A DNA stretch of 64,000 bases from Kineosporia aurantiaca JCM 3230 (GCA_000719025.1 JODP01000001.1:558001-622000), one strand, 5' to 3'. Counted from the stretch's first letter, positions 35,797 to 44,416 are shown. Notes: generated from the letters alone by a model not told the origin. A program made the numbers and translations.

Positions 35797-36213
35797 ATGC
35801 TCGGGCGCATGCGGATCCCAGCGCTGACGGTGAGCCTGCGCACCGAGGCCTCCGGGCCGGTGGACGCCGAGGTCGCCTGGTTGCGGTACGCCGAACCGAC
35901 CCGCTGGCCGAGCTGGTCACCGCAGCTGAGCCGGGTGGAGTACGAACCCGGGCGGCTGACGCCCGGCACCGGCGGCCGGGTGGTCGGACCGGGTGGGGTG
36001 TGGGCCGGTTTCTGGATTGAGGACGTCGACGAGGGCGCCCGCACCTGGCTCTGGACGGTGCGTCGGGGCCCGGTGAGTGTGGCCTTGGAGCACGGCGTGG
36101 AGAAGGCGGGAACCGGCAGCCGGACCTGGCTGGCGATCCGGGGGCCAGCGCCGGTCGTGGTGCCCTACCTGCCGGTGGCCCGGCTGGCCCTGAACCGCCT
36201 GGTCGCGCTCTAG
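35797..36213 (+). CDS. SRPBCC-like small protein
   Basis: A 138-residue protein with the START/polyketide-cyclase-like pattern: AEVAWLRYAEPTRWPSWSPQLSRVEYEPG, then alternating beta strands (GGRVVGPGGVWAGFWIEDVD, TWLWTVRRGPVSVALEHGVE) and a terminal helix (VARLALNRLVAL). This fold binds lipids or aromatic compounds. It probably shares the TetR transcript (6-bp gap) and so may deal with the same hydrophobic compound as the exporter. An ATG at 35809 is an alternative start. It is convergent with the response regulator, 7 bp apart. Confidence 0.7.
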   Translation: MLGRMRIPALTVSLRTEASGPVDAEVAWLRYAEPTRWPSWSPQLSRVEYEPGRLTPGTGGRVVGPGGVWAGFWIEDVDEGARTWLWTVRRGPVSVALEHGVEKAGTGSRTWLAIRGPAPVVVPYLPVARLALNRLVAL

Positions 36214-36220
36214 GGCTCCG

Positions 36221-36880
36221 CTAGGACCCTCCGGTGCCCGCCCGCAGCCACGAGAGCACCGCCAGCACCCGGCGGTTGTCGTCCGAGCCGGCCGGGATGT
36301 CGAGCTTGCCGAAGATGCTGGCGGCGTAGTTCTCCACGGTCTTGTGGCTCAGGTTCAGCACCGAGGCCACCCCGGCGTTCGAGCGTCCTTCGGCCATCTG
36401 CCGCAGCACCTGTCGTTCGCGCACGGTCAGCGCGGCGAGCGCGTCCTGCCGGCGGGAATGCCCGATCAGGCTGTCCACCAGCGTCGCGTCGACCAGGGAC
36501 TCACCCGCCGCCAGCCGGACCAGGGCCTCGCGCAGCGTGCCCACGTCGTCCACCCGATCCTTCAGCATGTACCCTCGGCCCGCGCTACCGTTGGCGAAAA
36601 GCTCTGCCGCATAGGTCGTCTCGGCGTAGGTGGAGAGGATCAGGACGCCGATCGCCGGATCCACCTCGCGGATCCGGGCCGCCGCGTGCAGCCCCTCCCG
36701 GGTGTACGTCGGGGGCATCCGGATGTCCAGGATCGCCACCTCGGGCCGGGCCTCGGCGATCCCCGCCACCAGTTCGTCGCCGTCCGCCGCCTCCAGGCAG
36801 ACCTCGACCCCGACCTGCCCGAGCAACAGCCTCAGGCCTCCCCGGAAGAGGGTCGAGTCGTCCGCAATCGCCACCCTCAC
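36221..36880 (-). CDS. NarL/LuxR-family response regulator
   Basis: A 219-residue two-component regulator. The receiver domain (1-120) keeps the acidic pair (ADDS, residues 7-8), the phospho-acceptor Asp in VAILDIRMPP (about residue 52), the Thr/Ser (LILSTYAE) and the Lys in GYMLKDRV. A LuxR helix-turn-helix follows (about 148-205: LTVRERQVLRQMAEGRSNAGVA, LSHKTVENYAASIFGKL). GTG start with AGGAGAGG about 9 nt upstream. It is the last gene of a three-gene unit after two sensor kinases and is their likely shared target. Confidence 0.92.
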   Translation of the reverse strand: MRVAIADDSTLFRGGLRLLLGQVGVEVCLEAADGDELVAGIAEARPEVAILDIRMPPTYTREGLHAAARIREVDPAIGVLILSTYAETTYAAELFANGSAGRGYMLKDRVDDVGTLREALVRLAAGESLVDATLVDSLIGHSRRQDALAALTVRERQVLRQMAEGRSNAGVASVLNLSHKTVENYAASIFGKLDIPAGSDDNRRVLAVLSWLRAGTGGS

Positions 36881-36920
36881 AACCGAAAACCTCTCCTTGG
36901 TAGCTCACCCTGAAAATCGT

Positions 36921-38741
36921 TCACCGGTAAGGAATCTCCGCGGTCAGCGTGGTGCCGGCCCCCGGCGGGCTGTCCAGCTCGAGCGTGCCGCCCGCGGCCC
37001 GGACCCGTTCGCTCAGCCCGTTCAGCCCGGTCCCGGCGGCCAGGTCCGCCCCGCCGCGACCGTCGTCCTCAATCGTCAGCCGCAGGCTGCCCCCGGTGTC
37101 GGCGCCGCGCACGTCGATCCGGGTCGCCCCGGCGTGCCGCACCGCGTTGGTGATCGCCTCGGCGGCCACGAAGTACCCGGCCACCTGGGCGGGCAACGGC
37201 AGGCCGCGCTCGGGCAGGTCCACCCCGACCGGCACCGGCTGCCCGGCCCCGATCCGGCGCACCGCCTCGGCCAGGCCGACCTGGTCGAGGATCGAGGGGT
37301 GCAGCCCGGCCGCGATCTCCCGCAGCTCGCCCACGGTGAGCCGGAGCTGCTCGGCTGCGTAGCTCACCGCCTCCTCCAGCCCGGGCGGCTGCTCGCCCGC
37401 GGGCTGGTCGATCTGCTCCAGCAGCCCCTGCACCCGGCGCAGCGCGCCGTCGTCCAGATCCCGCTCCAGGGACTGTCGTTCGGCCAGCTGGGCAGCCACG
37501 ATCCGGGCGTGCGAGGCGCGCACCAGCTCCAGCTGGGCCCGGGCCTCGACCTGCAGCCGGGCGTTCTCGACGGCCAGCCCGGCGGCCGAGCCGACCGCCT
37601 CGACCAGGTCCGGGTAGCGCCAGAGGGCCTGGTCGGCCCGGATCATCGCCAGCCGGGCCCCGTTGGTCGAGGTGATCGGCAGCAGCAGCCCGTGGTGACC
37701 GGTCTCGCCGCCGGGATCGGCCGAGGTGGCGCCGTGCCGGTCGACGTAGGCGCCGATCTCCGCGGCCCAGTAGTGGATCTCCAGGCCGGGATCGTCGAGC
37801 ACGTCGCGGAAGGCGGCCTCCAGCCGCTCCGGAGTGCGGTCCACCCGCAGCCGGGGCAGCAGGTCGGCGATCACCACGCTGGCCAGGCGGCGGCGAACGG
37901 TGGCGACCACGAACGCCACCGGGACGGTGAGCAGCAGCGTGGTCTGGATCACCAGGATGTGCTCCATGCCCGCCCCGCGCAGCCCCAGCGCCTGGGCCAT
38001 CGAGGCACTCATGCTGGCGGTGCCGGCGAACGCGGCGGCGCCGACCACCGGCAGCATCAGTTTGCGGTCCAGCCCCCGGATGTGCCGGCTGCGGCGGACC
38101 CAGAGGACCAGGAATCCGGTGGCCAGCACCACCTCACCGAGCGAGGAGATCACCGCCAGGCAGTGGTGCAGACCCGGATCCGCCTGACCCATCGGCCACA
38201 GGGTGGTGCCCGGCCGGCGGCTGGCGGCCACGTCGGAGCTGACCGCCACGACGGTCCGGCCGACCACCAGCCAGCCGGTCAGGGCGATCAGGACGCGACG
38301 CTCGCCGCGGCTGACCGAGGCCGGGTCCGGATACCCGAAAATCGCCCAGGCCGAGAGCATCAGGGTGATCGGGACGGCCAGGAAGGAGATCAGGTGGAAC
38401 GGGCCGCGGCTGATCTGGTGGATCCAGCCCAGCGGCCAGACGCAGCCGGCCAGCACCAGCGCGCGGCCGGCGTTCAGCTGGCCGGGCTCCCGGGCGAGGA
38501 TCAGGCCGGCCGCGACCAGGGCACCGGCGAAGGCGACGGTGGGAGCGGCCAGTTCCGGGCGCTCGGACCAGATCGAGGCGACCCCGGCCGAGGCCAGGGC
38601 GGCCACCGCCGCCCCGGCCAGCAGGGCGCTCAGCCACGGCACCGGACGTGGTCGGCCGACCGGTGACCCCCCGTCACTGCCGGGGAACCCCGCTCCCTCG
38701 GAACGCCGGGCGGTCCCGGCGACCCTGGTGATGGCTGACAA
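36921..38741 (-). CDS. Sensor kinase with intact ATPase domain but no phospho-acceptor His (HK1)
   Basis: A 606-residue membrane protein. Residues about 35-290 hold roughly eight helices, about 310-400 a GAF-like domain (GLLLPITSTNGARLAMI), then the dimerisation/phospho-acceptor segment and an HATPase_c domain. In HisKA_3 kinases the segment reads ERDLHDG; here it is ERDLDDGALRRV, so the acceptor His is Asp (D430, codon GAC at 37454-37452) and the following QQ is RR. The ATP-binding motifs are complete: N box EAITNAVRHA, G1 EDDGRGG, G2 GTGLNGL and G3 PGAGTTL. It cannot autophosphorylate on His in the usual way but could bind ATP and phosphorylate a partner. TTG start with GAGG about 8 nt upstream. 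It lies between HK2 and the response regulator. Confidence 0.9.
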   Translation of the reverse strand: MSAITRVAGTARRSEGAGFPGSDGGSPVGRPRPVPWLSALLAGAAVAALASAGVASIWSERPELAAPTVAFAGALVAAGLILAREPGQLNAGRALVLAGCVWPLGWIHQISRGPFHLISFLAVPITLMLSAWAIFGYPDPASVSRGERRVLIALTGWLVVGRTVVAVSSDVAASRRPGTTLWPMGQADPGLHHCLAVISSLGEVVLATGFLVLWVRRSRHIRGLDRKLMLPVVGAAAFAGTASMSASMAQALGLRGAGMEHILVIQTTLLLTVPVAFVVATVRRRLASVVIADLLPRLRVDRTPERLEAAFRDVLDDPGLEIHYWAAEIGAYVDRHGATSADPGGETGHHGLLLPITSTNGARLAMIRADQALWRYPDLVEAVGSAAGLAVENARLQVEARAQLELVRASHARIVAAQLAERQSLERDLDDGALRRVQGLLEQIDQPAGEQPPGLEEAVSYAAEQLRLTVGELREIAAGLHPSILDQVGLAEAVRRIGAGQPVPVGVDLPERGLPLPAQVAGYFVAAEAITNAVRHAGATRIDVRGADTGGSLRLTIEDDGRGGADLAAGTGLNGLSERVRAAGGTLELDSPPGAGTTLTAEIPYR

Positions 38742-38803
38742 TCCGTACCTCGCACCCGCTGATCAGGCGGCCCGATCACCGTTCCGGTCCATGCACTGTC
38801 ACT

Positions 38804-38831
38804 GAACAGCACCAGAGAGTATCGGCTGTTC
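38804..38831. promoter_or_regulatory. Inverted repeat between HK2 and HK1
   Basis: GAACAGC (38804-38810) and GCTGTTC (38825-38831) form a 7-bp dyad with a 14-nt spacer in the 147-bp gap between the two kinase genes. It could be an operator or a weak hairpin that alters HK1 expression. Confidence 0.3.
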
Positions 38832-38888
38832 GGCGCAATGACCCCATCCGGGACGGATCTCCTCCTCACCCCAGGGTAAAACCCCTGG

Positions 38889-40655
38889 TCAGGCGCAAGG
38901 AATTGCGGCCACCATGAGCGACCCGCCGCGCGAGAGGGTGGAGAACATGATGTCGCCGCCCAGCGCCCGGACCCGGTCGAGCATCCCCGGCAGCTCGGCG
39001 TCCAGGCGCAGCTGGGCCGGCCGCCGGGCGTCGTCCTGCACCTCGATGGTCAGCACCCCGTCGGTCTCGTGCCCGCGGATGCTCACCCGGGCGGCCTGTC
39101 CGGCGCCCTTCAGCGCGGCGCAGATCAGGTAGTACGCGGTCTCTTCGGTGGCGGCGGGAAAGCGGCCGCCGGGCAGGCTGGAATCGACCAGGGCGGGCTG
39201 CTGCTGGGCCACCGCCTCGATCGCCGCGGACAGCCCGGCCTGGCTGAGCACCGCCGGATGGATCCCCCGGGCCAGGTCGCGCAGCTCGTTCAGAGCCAGG
39301 GCGATCTCCTGGTTCATCCGGCGCAGGCGGCTGCGCGCCGCGTCGGTCAGCTCCGGCGAGTCCGAGGCGGCCAGCACCAGGCGCAGGGCCAGAAGCCGTT
39401 GCTGGGCACCGTCGTGCAGGTTGCGCTCGACCCGGCGGCGCTCGGCCACCCCGGCCTGCACGGCCTGCATCCGCAGCGCCCGGACCTGGCTGAGCCGGGC
39501 CAGCACGGCCGCCTGCAACTGGGCGTTCTCCAGGGCCAGGCCGCCGGCCGCGAGCGCGTTCGCGACCACGTTCGGGTGCCGCCGCAGCACCGGGTCGGTG
39601 TCGATCACGGCCAGCGGCTCGCCGCTCGTCGTCGCTACCGGAAGCAGCAGCCGGTCGCTCCCCGCGGGCGGCGGTCCGGCCGGTTCGCCGGTCACGTCGA
39701 CGTGGGTGTTCAGCTCGGGGGCCCAGTAGCGGACCCGCAGCGTCGCGTCCCGCAGCGCCGTCCGCAGCGCCTCCTGCACCGCCATCGGCGTGGGCCGTCG
39801 CTGCACCTGCCCGAGCAGGGTGATCACCGCGTGGTCGGCCAGCCGCCGACGGACCACGCTGATCAGGAAGGCCAGCGGGATGACGGCCAGGACGGCCGGC
39901 TGCACGGCGTAGACCTGGTCCATCGCCCGACCCTCGAGCCCGAGCAGCTTGGCCACCGGGACCGCCCCGACGGCGACCGCGATGACCGGGGAGGCGAAGG
40001 CCATCGGAGCGACGAGATCGCGGTCCAGGCCCCGCATCCGGCGGATCCGCAGCACCCAGAGCAGGAGGAAGAGCGCGACCACGACCAGCTGGACCCGGCG
40101 CACCCCGGCCCCGATCCGGTCGTGCAGCGTCATGCTGTCGGACAGGGTGATCCACCAGCTGTCCGGCGGGTAGTCGCTCCACTCCGGCCGCATGGTGACC
40201 ACCTCGGCGGTGATGCCGCCCACCGCGGCCAGCCCGAGCACGGCCAGGAAGACCCGCTCGAACCTGGTCATCAGGGCCGCGTCCGGGTACCGGAACAGGG
40301 CCCAGGCGGCCAGCGACATCGCCAGGTAGCTGGAGATCCCGGAGAAGAACGGCAGCGGGCCGACCCGCCACTGCTCGCTCCAGCCGACGGCCCAGAACTG
40401 GCCGCCGAGGATCAGCAGCACGGCGGTCCGGCGGTGCCCCGGCTCGTCCCAGAGGATCACCCCGGCGCAGCTGAACATCGCGGTGAACAGGATGCTGCCG
40501 GAGGCGACCCCGGGATAGCGCTCCCACAACGGGCCGAAGGCGAAGGCCCCGATCGCCGTCAGGACGGCGGAGACGGCCAGGGTTCGCGACCACTGCCGGG
40601 TGGGCGAGACCGGGACCGCAGGGTGCTGCGACGTCGGCGCGACGGACGTCGTCAT
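38889..40655 (-). CDS. Sensor kinase with phospho-acceptor His but degenerate ATPase domain (HK2)
   Basis: A 588-residue homologue of HK1 with the same layout: about eight membrane helices, a GAF-like domain (DRLLLPVATTSGEPLAVI), a HisKA_3 segment and a C-terminal domain. The phospho-acceptor is intact in ERRRVERNLHDGAQQRL (H414, codon at 39416-39414). The ATP-binding part is degraded: the N box is shortened to LICAALKGAGQ with no Asn, G1 DDGRGG is DDARRP, G2 reads AELPGML and G3 reads SRGGS. It therefore should not bind ATP but can receive a phosphate. The ATG at 40655 is used; GTG at 40658 and 40667 are alternatives, and the frame stays open far upstream through the neighbouring gene. It is first in the HK2-HK1-regulator unit. 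Confidence 0.88.
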   Translation of the reverse strand: MTTSVAPTSQHPAVPVSPTRQWSRTLAVSAVLTAIGAFAFGPLWERYPGVASGSILFTAMFSCAGVILWDEPGHRRTAVLLILGGQFWAVGWSEQWRVGPLPFFSGISSYLAMSLAAWALFRYPDAALMTRFERVFLAVLGLAAVGGITAEVVTMRPEWSDYPPDSWWITLSDSMTLHDRIGAGVRRVQLVVVALFLLLWVLRIRRMRGLDRDLVAPMAFASPVIAVAVGAVPVAKLLGLEGRAMDQVYAVQPAVLAVIPLAFLISVVRRRLADHAVITLLGQVQRRPTPMAVQEALRTALRDATLRVRYWAPELNTHVDVTGEPAGPPPAGSDRLLLPVATTSGEPLAVIDTDPVLRRHPNVVANALAAGGLALENAQLQAAVLARLSQVRALRMQAVQAGVAERRRVERNLHDGAQQRLLALRLVLAASDSPELTDAARSRLRRMNQEIALALNELRDLARGIHPAVLSQAGLSAAIEAVAQQQPALVDSSLPGGRFPAATEETAYYLICAALKGAGQAARVSIRGHETDGVLTIEVQDDARRPAQLRLDAELPGMLDRVRALGGDIMFSTLSRGGSLMVAAIPCA

Positions 40656-40696
40656 CACCGTGTTCACCCTGATGGCCCAACCGATTTCGGACAAGA

Positions 40697-40706
40697 GGGA
40701 TATCCC
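40697..40706. promoter_or_regulatory. Palindrome upstream of HK2
   Basis: GGGATATCCC is a perfect 10-bp palindrome about 42 bp upstream of the HK2 start in the region between divergent genes. It is a candidate site for the operon's own regulator; evidence is the symmetry and place only. Confidence 0.3.
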
Positions 40707-40762
40707 CCGTTGTGCCCGGCCGGAGTGTTGTCGGGGCGGCCCGGGGCTGCCAGCCTGAGCAC

Positions 40763-41131
40763 ATGCCCACCCTGAGCGGCCCCGGCATCGACGACCGTTT
40801 CGACCCCGAGGACCTCGACGACGTCCGGGGTCGGGTCGTGGCTCCCGTCCTCGAGGGGCTGCTGCGCCCGGGGGAACTGCAGGGGGTGGAGGTGGGCCGC
40901 GGCCCGACCCGGCAGATCTGGCTGCAGTTGACGACGAGCGCCGGGCGGACCTGGCGTTCGCCGTTCTGGTTCGGCCCGCAGGACGACCCGGAGGAGACCC
41001 TCGGTGAGGTCGCCTACTACCTGGCCGACCGGCTGGAGGACTGGGTCTGCGCGGACGTCGCCTGGGGCGAGCAGCGGATCGCGGACGTCCGGATCCCGGC
41101 CCGCCGCAAGGCGGGGAAGGCAACCGGCTGA
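40763..41131 (+). CDS. Conserved-looking hypothetical protein
   Basis: A 122-residue soluble protein with no motif I recognise. It contains alternating beta strands and an amphipathic helix (LQGVEVGRGPTRQIWLQLTT, WRSPFWFGPQDDPEETLGEVAYYLADRLEDW) and a basic C-terminus (RRKAGKATG). Codon use is normal for the window. The ATG at 40763 is the first that excludes a non-protein-like leader. It is divergent from HK2 and closed by a bidirectional hairpin. Confidence 0.6.
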   Translation: MPTLSGPGIDDRFDPEDLDDVRGRVVAPVLEGLLRPGELQGVEVGRGPTRQIWLQLTTSAGRTWRSPFWFGPQDDPEETLGEVAYYLADRLEDWVCADVAWGEQRIADVRIPARRKAGKATG

Positions 41132-41166
41132 GACCACGGTCCCAAGGTAATACGGAAAATATGACA

Positions 41167-41196
41167 AATGGACGACGCCCGAAGGCGCCGTCCATT
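41167..41196. terminator. Bidirectional terminator hairpin
   Basis: AATGGACG (41167-41174) pairs with CGTCCATT (41189-41196), and CGCC with GGCG inside, with one A-C mismatch and a CGAA loop. It separates two convergent genes. Confidence 0.7.
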
Positions 41197-41220
41197 CGTC
41201 CTCAATGAAGTTCGGTGCCC

Positions 41221-42396
41221 TTACCGGACCGAATCGCCACCGCGGGACTCGCCGTGCCCCGGCATGCTCGGCACCGCCTCGCGCGGGGTCGAGGCGTCCG
41301 ACCAGCGCAACACGGCCCCGATCCCGTCGTTGAGCCGCAGCGAGTCCTCGTCGAGCAGCGTGATCCCGGCGTCGGAGGCCAGCGCCGCCCAGGTCAGGGC
41401 CAGATCGGCGCGCACCCGGGTGGGCTGCTGGGCGCCCATCGCCCGGACGTCCTCCTCCCGGGTGGCCAGCTGCAGCGGCTCGTCGCCCACCCAGAGGTGG
41501 AAGGTCGAGGACGGCTGGTCCTGCAGCAGGATCTCGTCGGCCTGACCGCGGCGCAGCACGTCCACCACGTCCTCCAGCCCGGAGACCGCAGTGTCCTGCC
41601 GGCCCTCGCCCAGCGAGAACCGGTCGGACAGCTCCTTCTGGGCCTGGGCCCGATGCTCGGTGAGGACGGCCTCGACCGCCTCCCCCAGCGCCCCGGCCGA
41701 AGTGCCCTCGGCCCGGCCGCCGGTGCCCAGCCGCCGGGTCACCTTCGACGCGGCCGCGCCCAGGTGGTTCAGGAAGTGGGTGACGACGTGGTCCTCGCCG
41801 GCGACCAGCACCAGCTCCGGCCGGCGCCCGCGGAACAGCCGGTCCACCGTCGCGGCGACCTCGGTGGCGTTGCGCTCCCACGAGTCCTCGGCGCGGTGCT
41901 GGTACCGCAGGTGCGACGAACCGCCGCTGGAGACCTTGCGCAGCTCGTCGTGGTCACCCTCGACCTCGACCGTGCGCACCGGCTCCCCCGGCTGGCCGTG
42001 CAGTTCGATGTCCGCCCCGGCCCGGTCGATCCGGACCAGGAGGTAGGACGTGACTCCGTGGTAGGCCCGCACCCCGGGCAGCAGCACCGGGGCGACGCCC
42101 CAGCTGGCCAACGTGGTCTCGGGCGGGTGCGGCAGGGTGACGTCGAGCAGCACCCCGTCCTTCTCGGTAGCGACCAGCAAGCGGCCGTCCGGACCGGGCT
42201 CCGCGTCCACCACCACCGCGGCGATCGCGTCGGCGACCGCCTCCGGGGCGCCCTCGCCGATCAGCTCGCGGCGGGCGTTCTCCCAGCGGGTGGCCACCTC
42301 GGCCGCCCCGGCCGGGTCCCGGCGGGAGGTGTCCAGCACCACGGTCGCGTACGGGCCGCCGTGATCGAGCAGTCCGTGCCAGTGATTCAGCTTCAC
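41221..42396 (-). CDS. Vms1/Ankzf1-type (baeRF2, Rv2629-like) protein
   Basis: A 391-residue soluble protein of the release-factor-like baeRF/Vms1 family. It has the N-terminal domain beginning YATVVLDTSRRDPAG, the central strand-helix core with DELRKVSSGGSSHLRYQHRAEDSWERNATEVA, VLVAGEDHVVTHFLNHLG, and a C-terminal eL30-like domain ending in DAGITLLDEDSLRLNDGIGAVLRW. The Gln/Arg-rich loop corresponds to the peptidyl-tRNA hydrolase region of Vms1. The mycobacterial relative Rv2629 is dormancy-induced; a role in releasing stalled ribosomes under stress is inferred. GTG start with GAGGAG a few nt upstream. Confidence 0.8.
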   Translation of the reverse strand: MKLNHWHGLLDHGGPYATVVLDTSRRDPAGAAEVATRWENARRELIGEGAPEAVADAIAAVVVDAEPGPDGRLLVATEKDGVLLDVTLPHPPETTLASWGVAPVLLPGVRAYHGVTSYLLVRIDRAGADIELHGQPGEPVRTVEVEGDHDELRKVSSGGSSHLRYQHRAEDSWERNATEVAATVDRLFRGRRPELVLVAGEDHVVTHFLNHLGAAASKVTRRLGTGGRAEGTSAGALGEAVEAVLTEHRAQAQKELSDRFSLGEGRQDTAVSGLEDVVDVLRRGQADEILLQDQPSSTFHLWVGDEPLQLATREEDVRAMGAQQPTRVRADLALTWAALASDAGITLLDEDSLRLNDGIGAVLRWSDASTPREAVPSMPGHGESRGGDSVR

Positions 42397-42512
42397 GGCA
42401 CTCCTCTCCTCAGCTACTTCTTCGCTAGGAAGTCGACCTTAGTCAGCCGAACCGGGACCGCAGGTCCAGTCCTTCACGACCGGCTGCCGGACGATGGCCG
42501 AAGGAACCCGAA

Positions 42513-42556
42513 AGGCCGGGGCCGTCCCTCCTCGTAAGGAGGGACGGCCCCGGCCT
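42513..42556 (-). terminator. Very strong terminator (20-bp perfect stem)
   Basis: Positions 42513-42532 and 42537-42556 are perfectly complementary (20 bp) around a CGTA tetraloop. It starts 15 bp beyond the stop of the acidic protein gene on the minus strand. Confidence 0.9.
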
Positions 42557-42570
42557 CAGGCTCTGGCCGC

Positions 42571-43836
42571 CTAGTGCTGCTGGTGCTCCTGCCGGTGCCC
42601 CAGGCCGTCGTCACCGGACTCGTCGTCCTCGTCGGACTCATCGTCGTCGTCGAGGTCGTCCTCGTCCTCCAGCTCCTCGTCCAGCACCTCGAAGCCCTCC
42701 ACCAGGTAGGGCGGGAGGCGCCGGTCGGCGTTGAACGGGGTGAACCAGTGCGAGAAGCCCATCGGCGCGGAGTCCGGGCCGACCCGCAGGTCGTCGTCCT
42801 CCACGTCGTCCGGGATCTGGGCGTCGAAGAGGATCTCGTGGTCCGGGTCCTCGAAGAGGTGCTCCTCGATCGCGGCCCGCCAGCCCTCGTCCAGCGCCAC
42901 GTCGGCCAGGTCGAGCTGGACCTCGGTGGTGTCCAGGACCAGGCGCAGCGCCAGCTCCTCGGCCACGCAGGCGAGCGGCTCCCAGCCGATCGTCAGCCGC
43001 CGGGTGACGTCGGCCATGGCGATGATCAGCCGCTGGGCGAACAGCGCGTCGTACTGGTCGGCGTACCGCGCGGGCAGCCCGCCGAGCACGAAGAACACGT
43101 CGTCCGGGGCGTCCGCCACGGTCTCGGTGGTGCCGTCCCGGGTCAGCGTGTCCAGGTCGATGAACAGCTGGTCGACCACCGCGATGGAGGCCTGGAACAG
43201 CGCCCCGGCCACGTACCGGGCCTGCAGCAGCGCCTCTTCCCGGGCCTCCTCGTCCTCCGCCTGGACGTCCAGCGCGGTCAGGTGGGCGAGCTCCACGCTG
43301 GTCAGCAGCTCGGCGCTGTGCAGCAGCTGCTCGCGGGCGGCGTCGGTGTTCCGGCTGGTCTCGATCCCGGTCAGGATCAGGCCGTCCGGGCCGGTGACGA
43401 CCACGATGGTCTCGCCGTCGTAGTCCTCGTCCAGGTCCTCGGCCGCGTCGATCTGCTGCTGCAGGCCGTCGAAGTCGTCGAGCACCTGCAGTTCGGTGCC
43501 GACGTCGTCGAGGCCCTCGGTGACGTCCTCGGACTCGCCGGTGACGCTCACCGAGAACGGCCCCCAGCCGGGGGTGGCCGGGTCGTCGACCAGCGCCGCG
43601 ACGCTGTCGCCGACCAGGCTGAGCACCTCGGGGGCGGCCAGCCCGGGGGCGGCGACGGTCAGGCTGATGTCGACGTCACCGGTGGTGCCGTTGGTCAGGT
43701 AGCCCTCGTTGGTGCACTCGGCGATGGCCAGCGTGACCGACTCCTCCAGCCGGCGCAGCATGCCGTCACGCTCCAGCGCCGTGGATCCCTCCGCGGCACC
43801 CACCAGGATGGTCAGCTCGTCGTCGTCGTCTTCCAT
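42571..43836 (-). CDS. Acidic protein of unknown function
   Basis: A 421-residue protein I do not recognise. It starts with an acidic cluster (MEDDDDELTILVG), has a central soluble region with mixed helices and strands (IGWEPLACVAEELALRLVLDTTEVQLDLADVALDEGW), and ends with a long Asp/Glu tract (LEDEDDLDDDDESDEDDESGDDG) followed by a short His/Gln-rich tail. No signal peptide or membrane helix is visible. The acidic tail may bind cations or basic proteins. It carries a clear single start and its own strong terminator, so expression as a separate gene is likely. Confidence 0.75.
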   Translation of the reverse strand: MEDDDDELTILVGAAEGSTALERDGMLRRLEESVTLAIAECTNEGYLTNGTTGDVDISLTVAAPGLAAPEVLSLVGDSVAALVDDPATPGWGPFSVSVTGESEDVTEGLDDVGTELQVLDDFDGLQQQIDAAEDLDEDYDGETIVVVTGPDGLILTGIETSRNTDAAREQLLHSAELLTSVELAHLTALDVQAEDEEAREEALLQARYVAGALFQASIAVVDQLFIDLDTLTRDGTTETVADAPDDVFFVLGGLPARYADQYDALFAQRLIIAMADVTRRLTIGWEPLACVAEELALRLVLDTTEVQLDLADVALDEGWRAAIEEHLFEDPDHEILFDAQIPDDVEDDDLRVGPDSAPMGFSHWFTPFNADRRLPPYLVEGFEVLDEELEDEDDLDDDDESDEDDESGDDGLGHRQEHQQH

Positions 43837-43897
43837 GGCGGCAGTCTGCCCGACCCGGGGCGCATCCGTCAGTGGGGGCGCCCCGGGTGAGCATCAA

Positions 43898-44416
43898 CTA
43901 CGCGCTCCGGGCCTGCTGGGTCTGGTGCGGATGGAGCTGCCGGTAGGTGCCGTTGAAGTAGAGCAACGGGTGCAGACCGGGCGTGGCGTGCAGCGACGTC
44001 ACCCGGCCCACAGTCAGGTAGTGGTCGCCGGTGACGAACTCGTTCTCCAGCTCACAGTCGATGCTGGCCAGGACCCCGGCCAGGCGCGGACTGCCGGTCA
44101 CCCCGGGCTCCCAGTCCACCCCCCGCCACTTGTCCCCGCCGCTGCGGGCGAACTGGTTGCACAACTCCTGCTGGCCGGCCTCGAGGATGTTGATGCAGAA
44201 CGCACCCGACTCCCGGATCCGCGGATAGCTGGAGGAGGTGAGCGAGGGCGAGAACGCGATCAGCGGCGGATCGAGGGACAGGCTGAAGAACGACTGACAG
44301 GTCATCCCGACCGGCTGGCCGTCGGTGACCGCGGTGACCACGGTGATGCCGGAGGCGAAGCCCCCGATCACCTTGCGGAACTGGGCGCTGTCGAAGTTCA
44401 GCAGGTGCTCAGCCAT
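43898..44416 (-). CDS. Flavin reductase family protein
   Basis: A 172-residue FMN-binding flavin:NAD(P)H reductase (HpaC/HsaB-like). Family stretches are visible: FRKVIGGFASGITVVTA, VGMTCQSFFSLSLDPPLIAFSP, SGAFCINILEAGQQELCNQFAR, and DHYLTVGRVTSLHATPGLHPLLYFNGTYRQL at the C-terminus. Such enzymes supply reduced flavin to a partner monooxygenase. The start overlaps the end of the upstream FMN reductase gene by 8 bp, so both are made together. No monooxygenase gene is in the window. Confidence 0.87.
   Translation of the reverse strand: MAEHLLNFDSAQFRKVIGGFASGITVVTAVTDGQPVGMTCQSFFSLSLDPPLIAFSPSLTSSSYPRIRESGAFCINILEAGQQELCNQFARSGGDKWRGVDWEPGVTGSPRLAGVLASIDCELENEFVTGDHYLTVGRVTSLHATPGLHPLLYFNGTYRQLHPHQTQQARSA

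Noticed and set aside
36921..38741. HK1 as a decayed pseudogene
   Set aside because: The frame is fully open, the ATPase boxes are perfect, and the partner HK2 shows the opposite loss; this looks like specialisation rather than random decay.
38866..40788. A 640-codon frame overlapping HK2 on the same strand
   Set aside because: It is an Arg/Gly/Pro-rich frame-shifted reading of HK2, which itself shows clear helices and kinase motifs.
40656..41195. Upstream extension of the HK2 frame
   Set aside because: The added 180 residues are Arg/Pro/Gly-rich, overlap the opposite gene, and precede a normal start at MTTSVAP.
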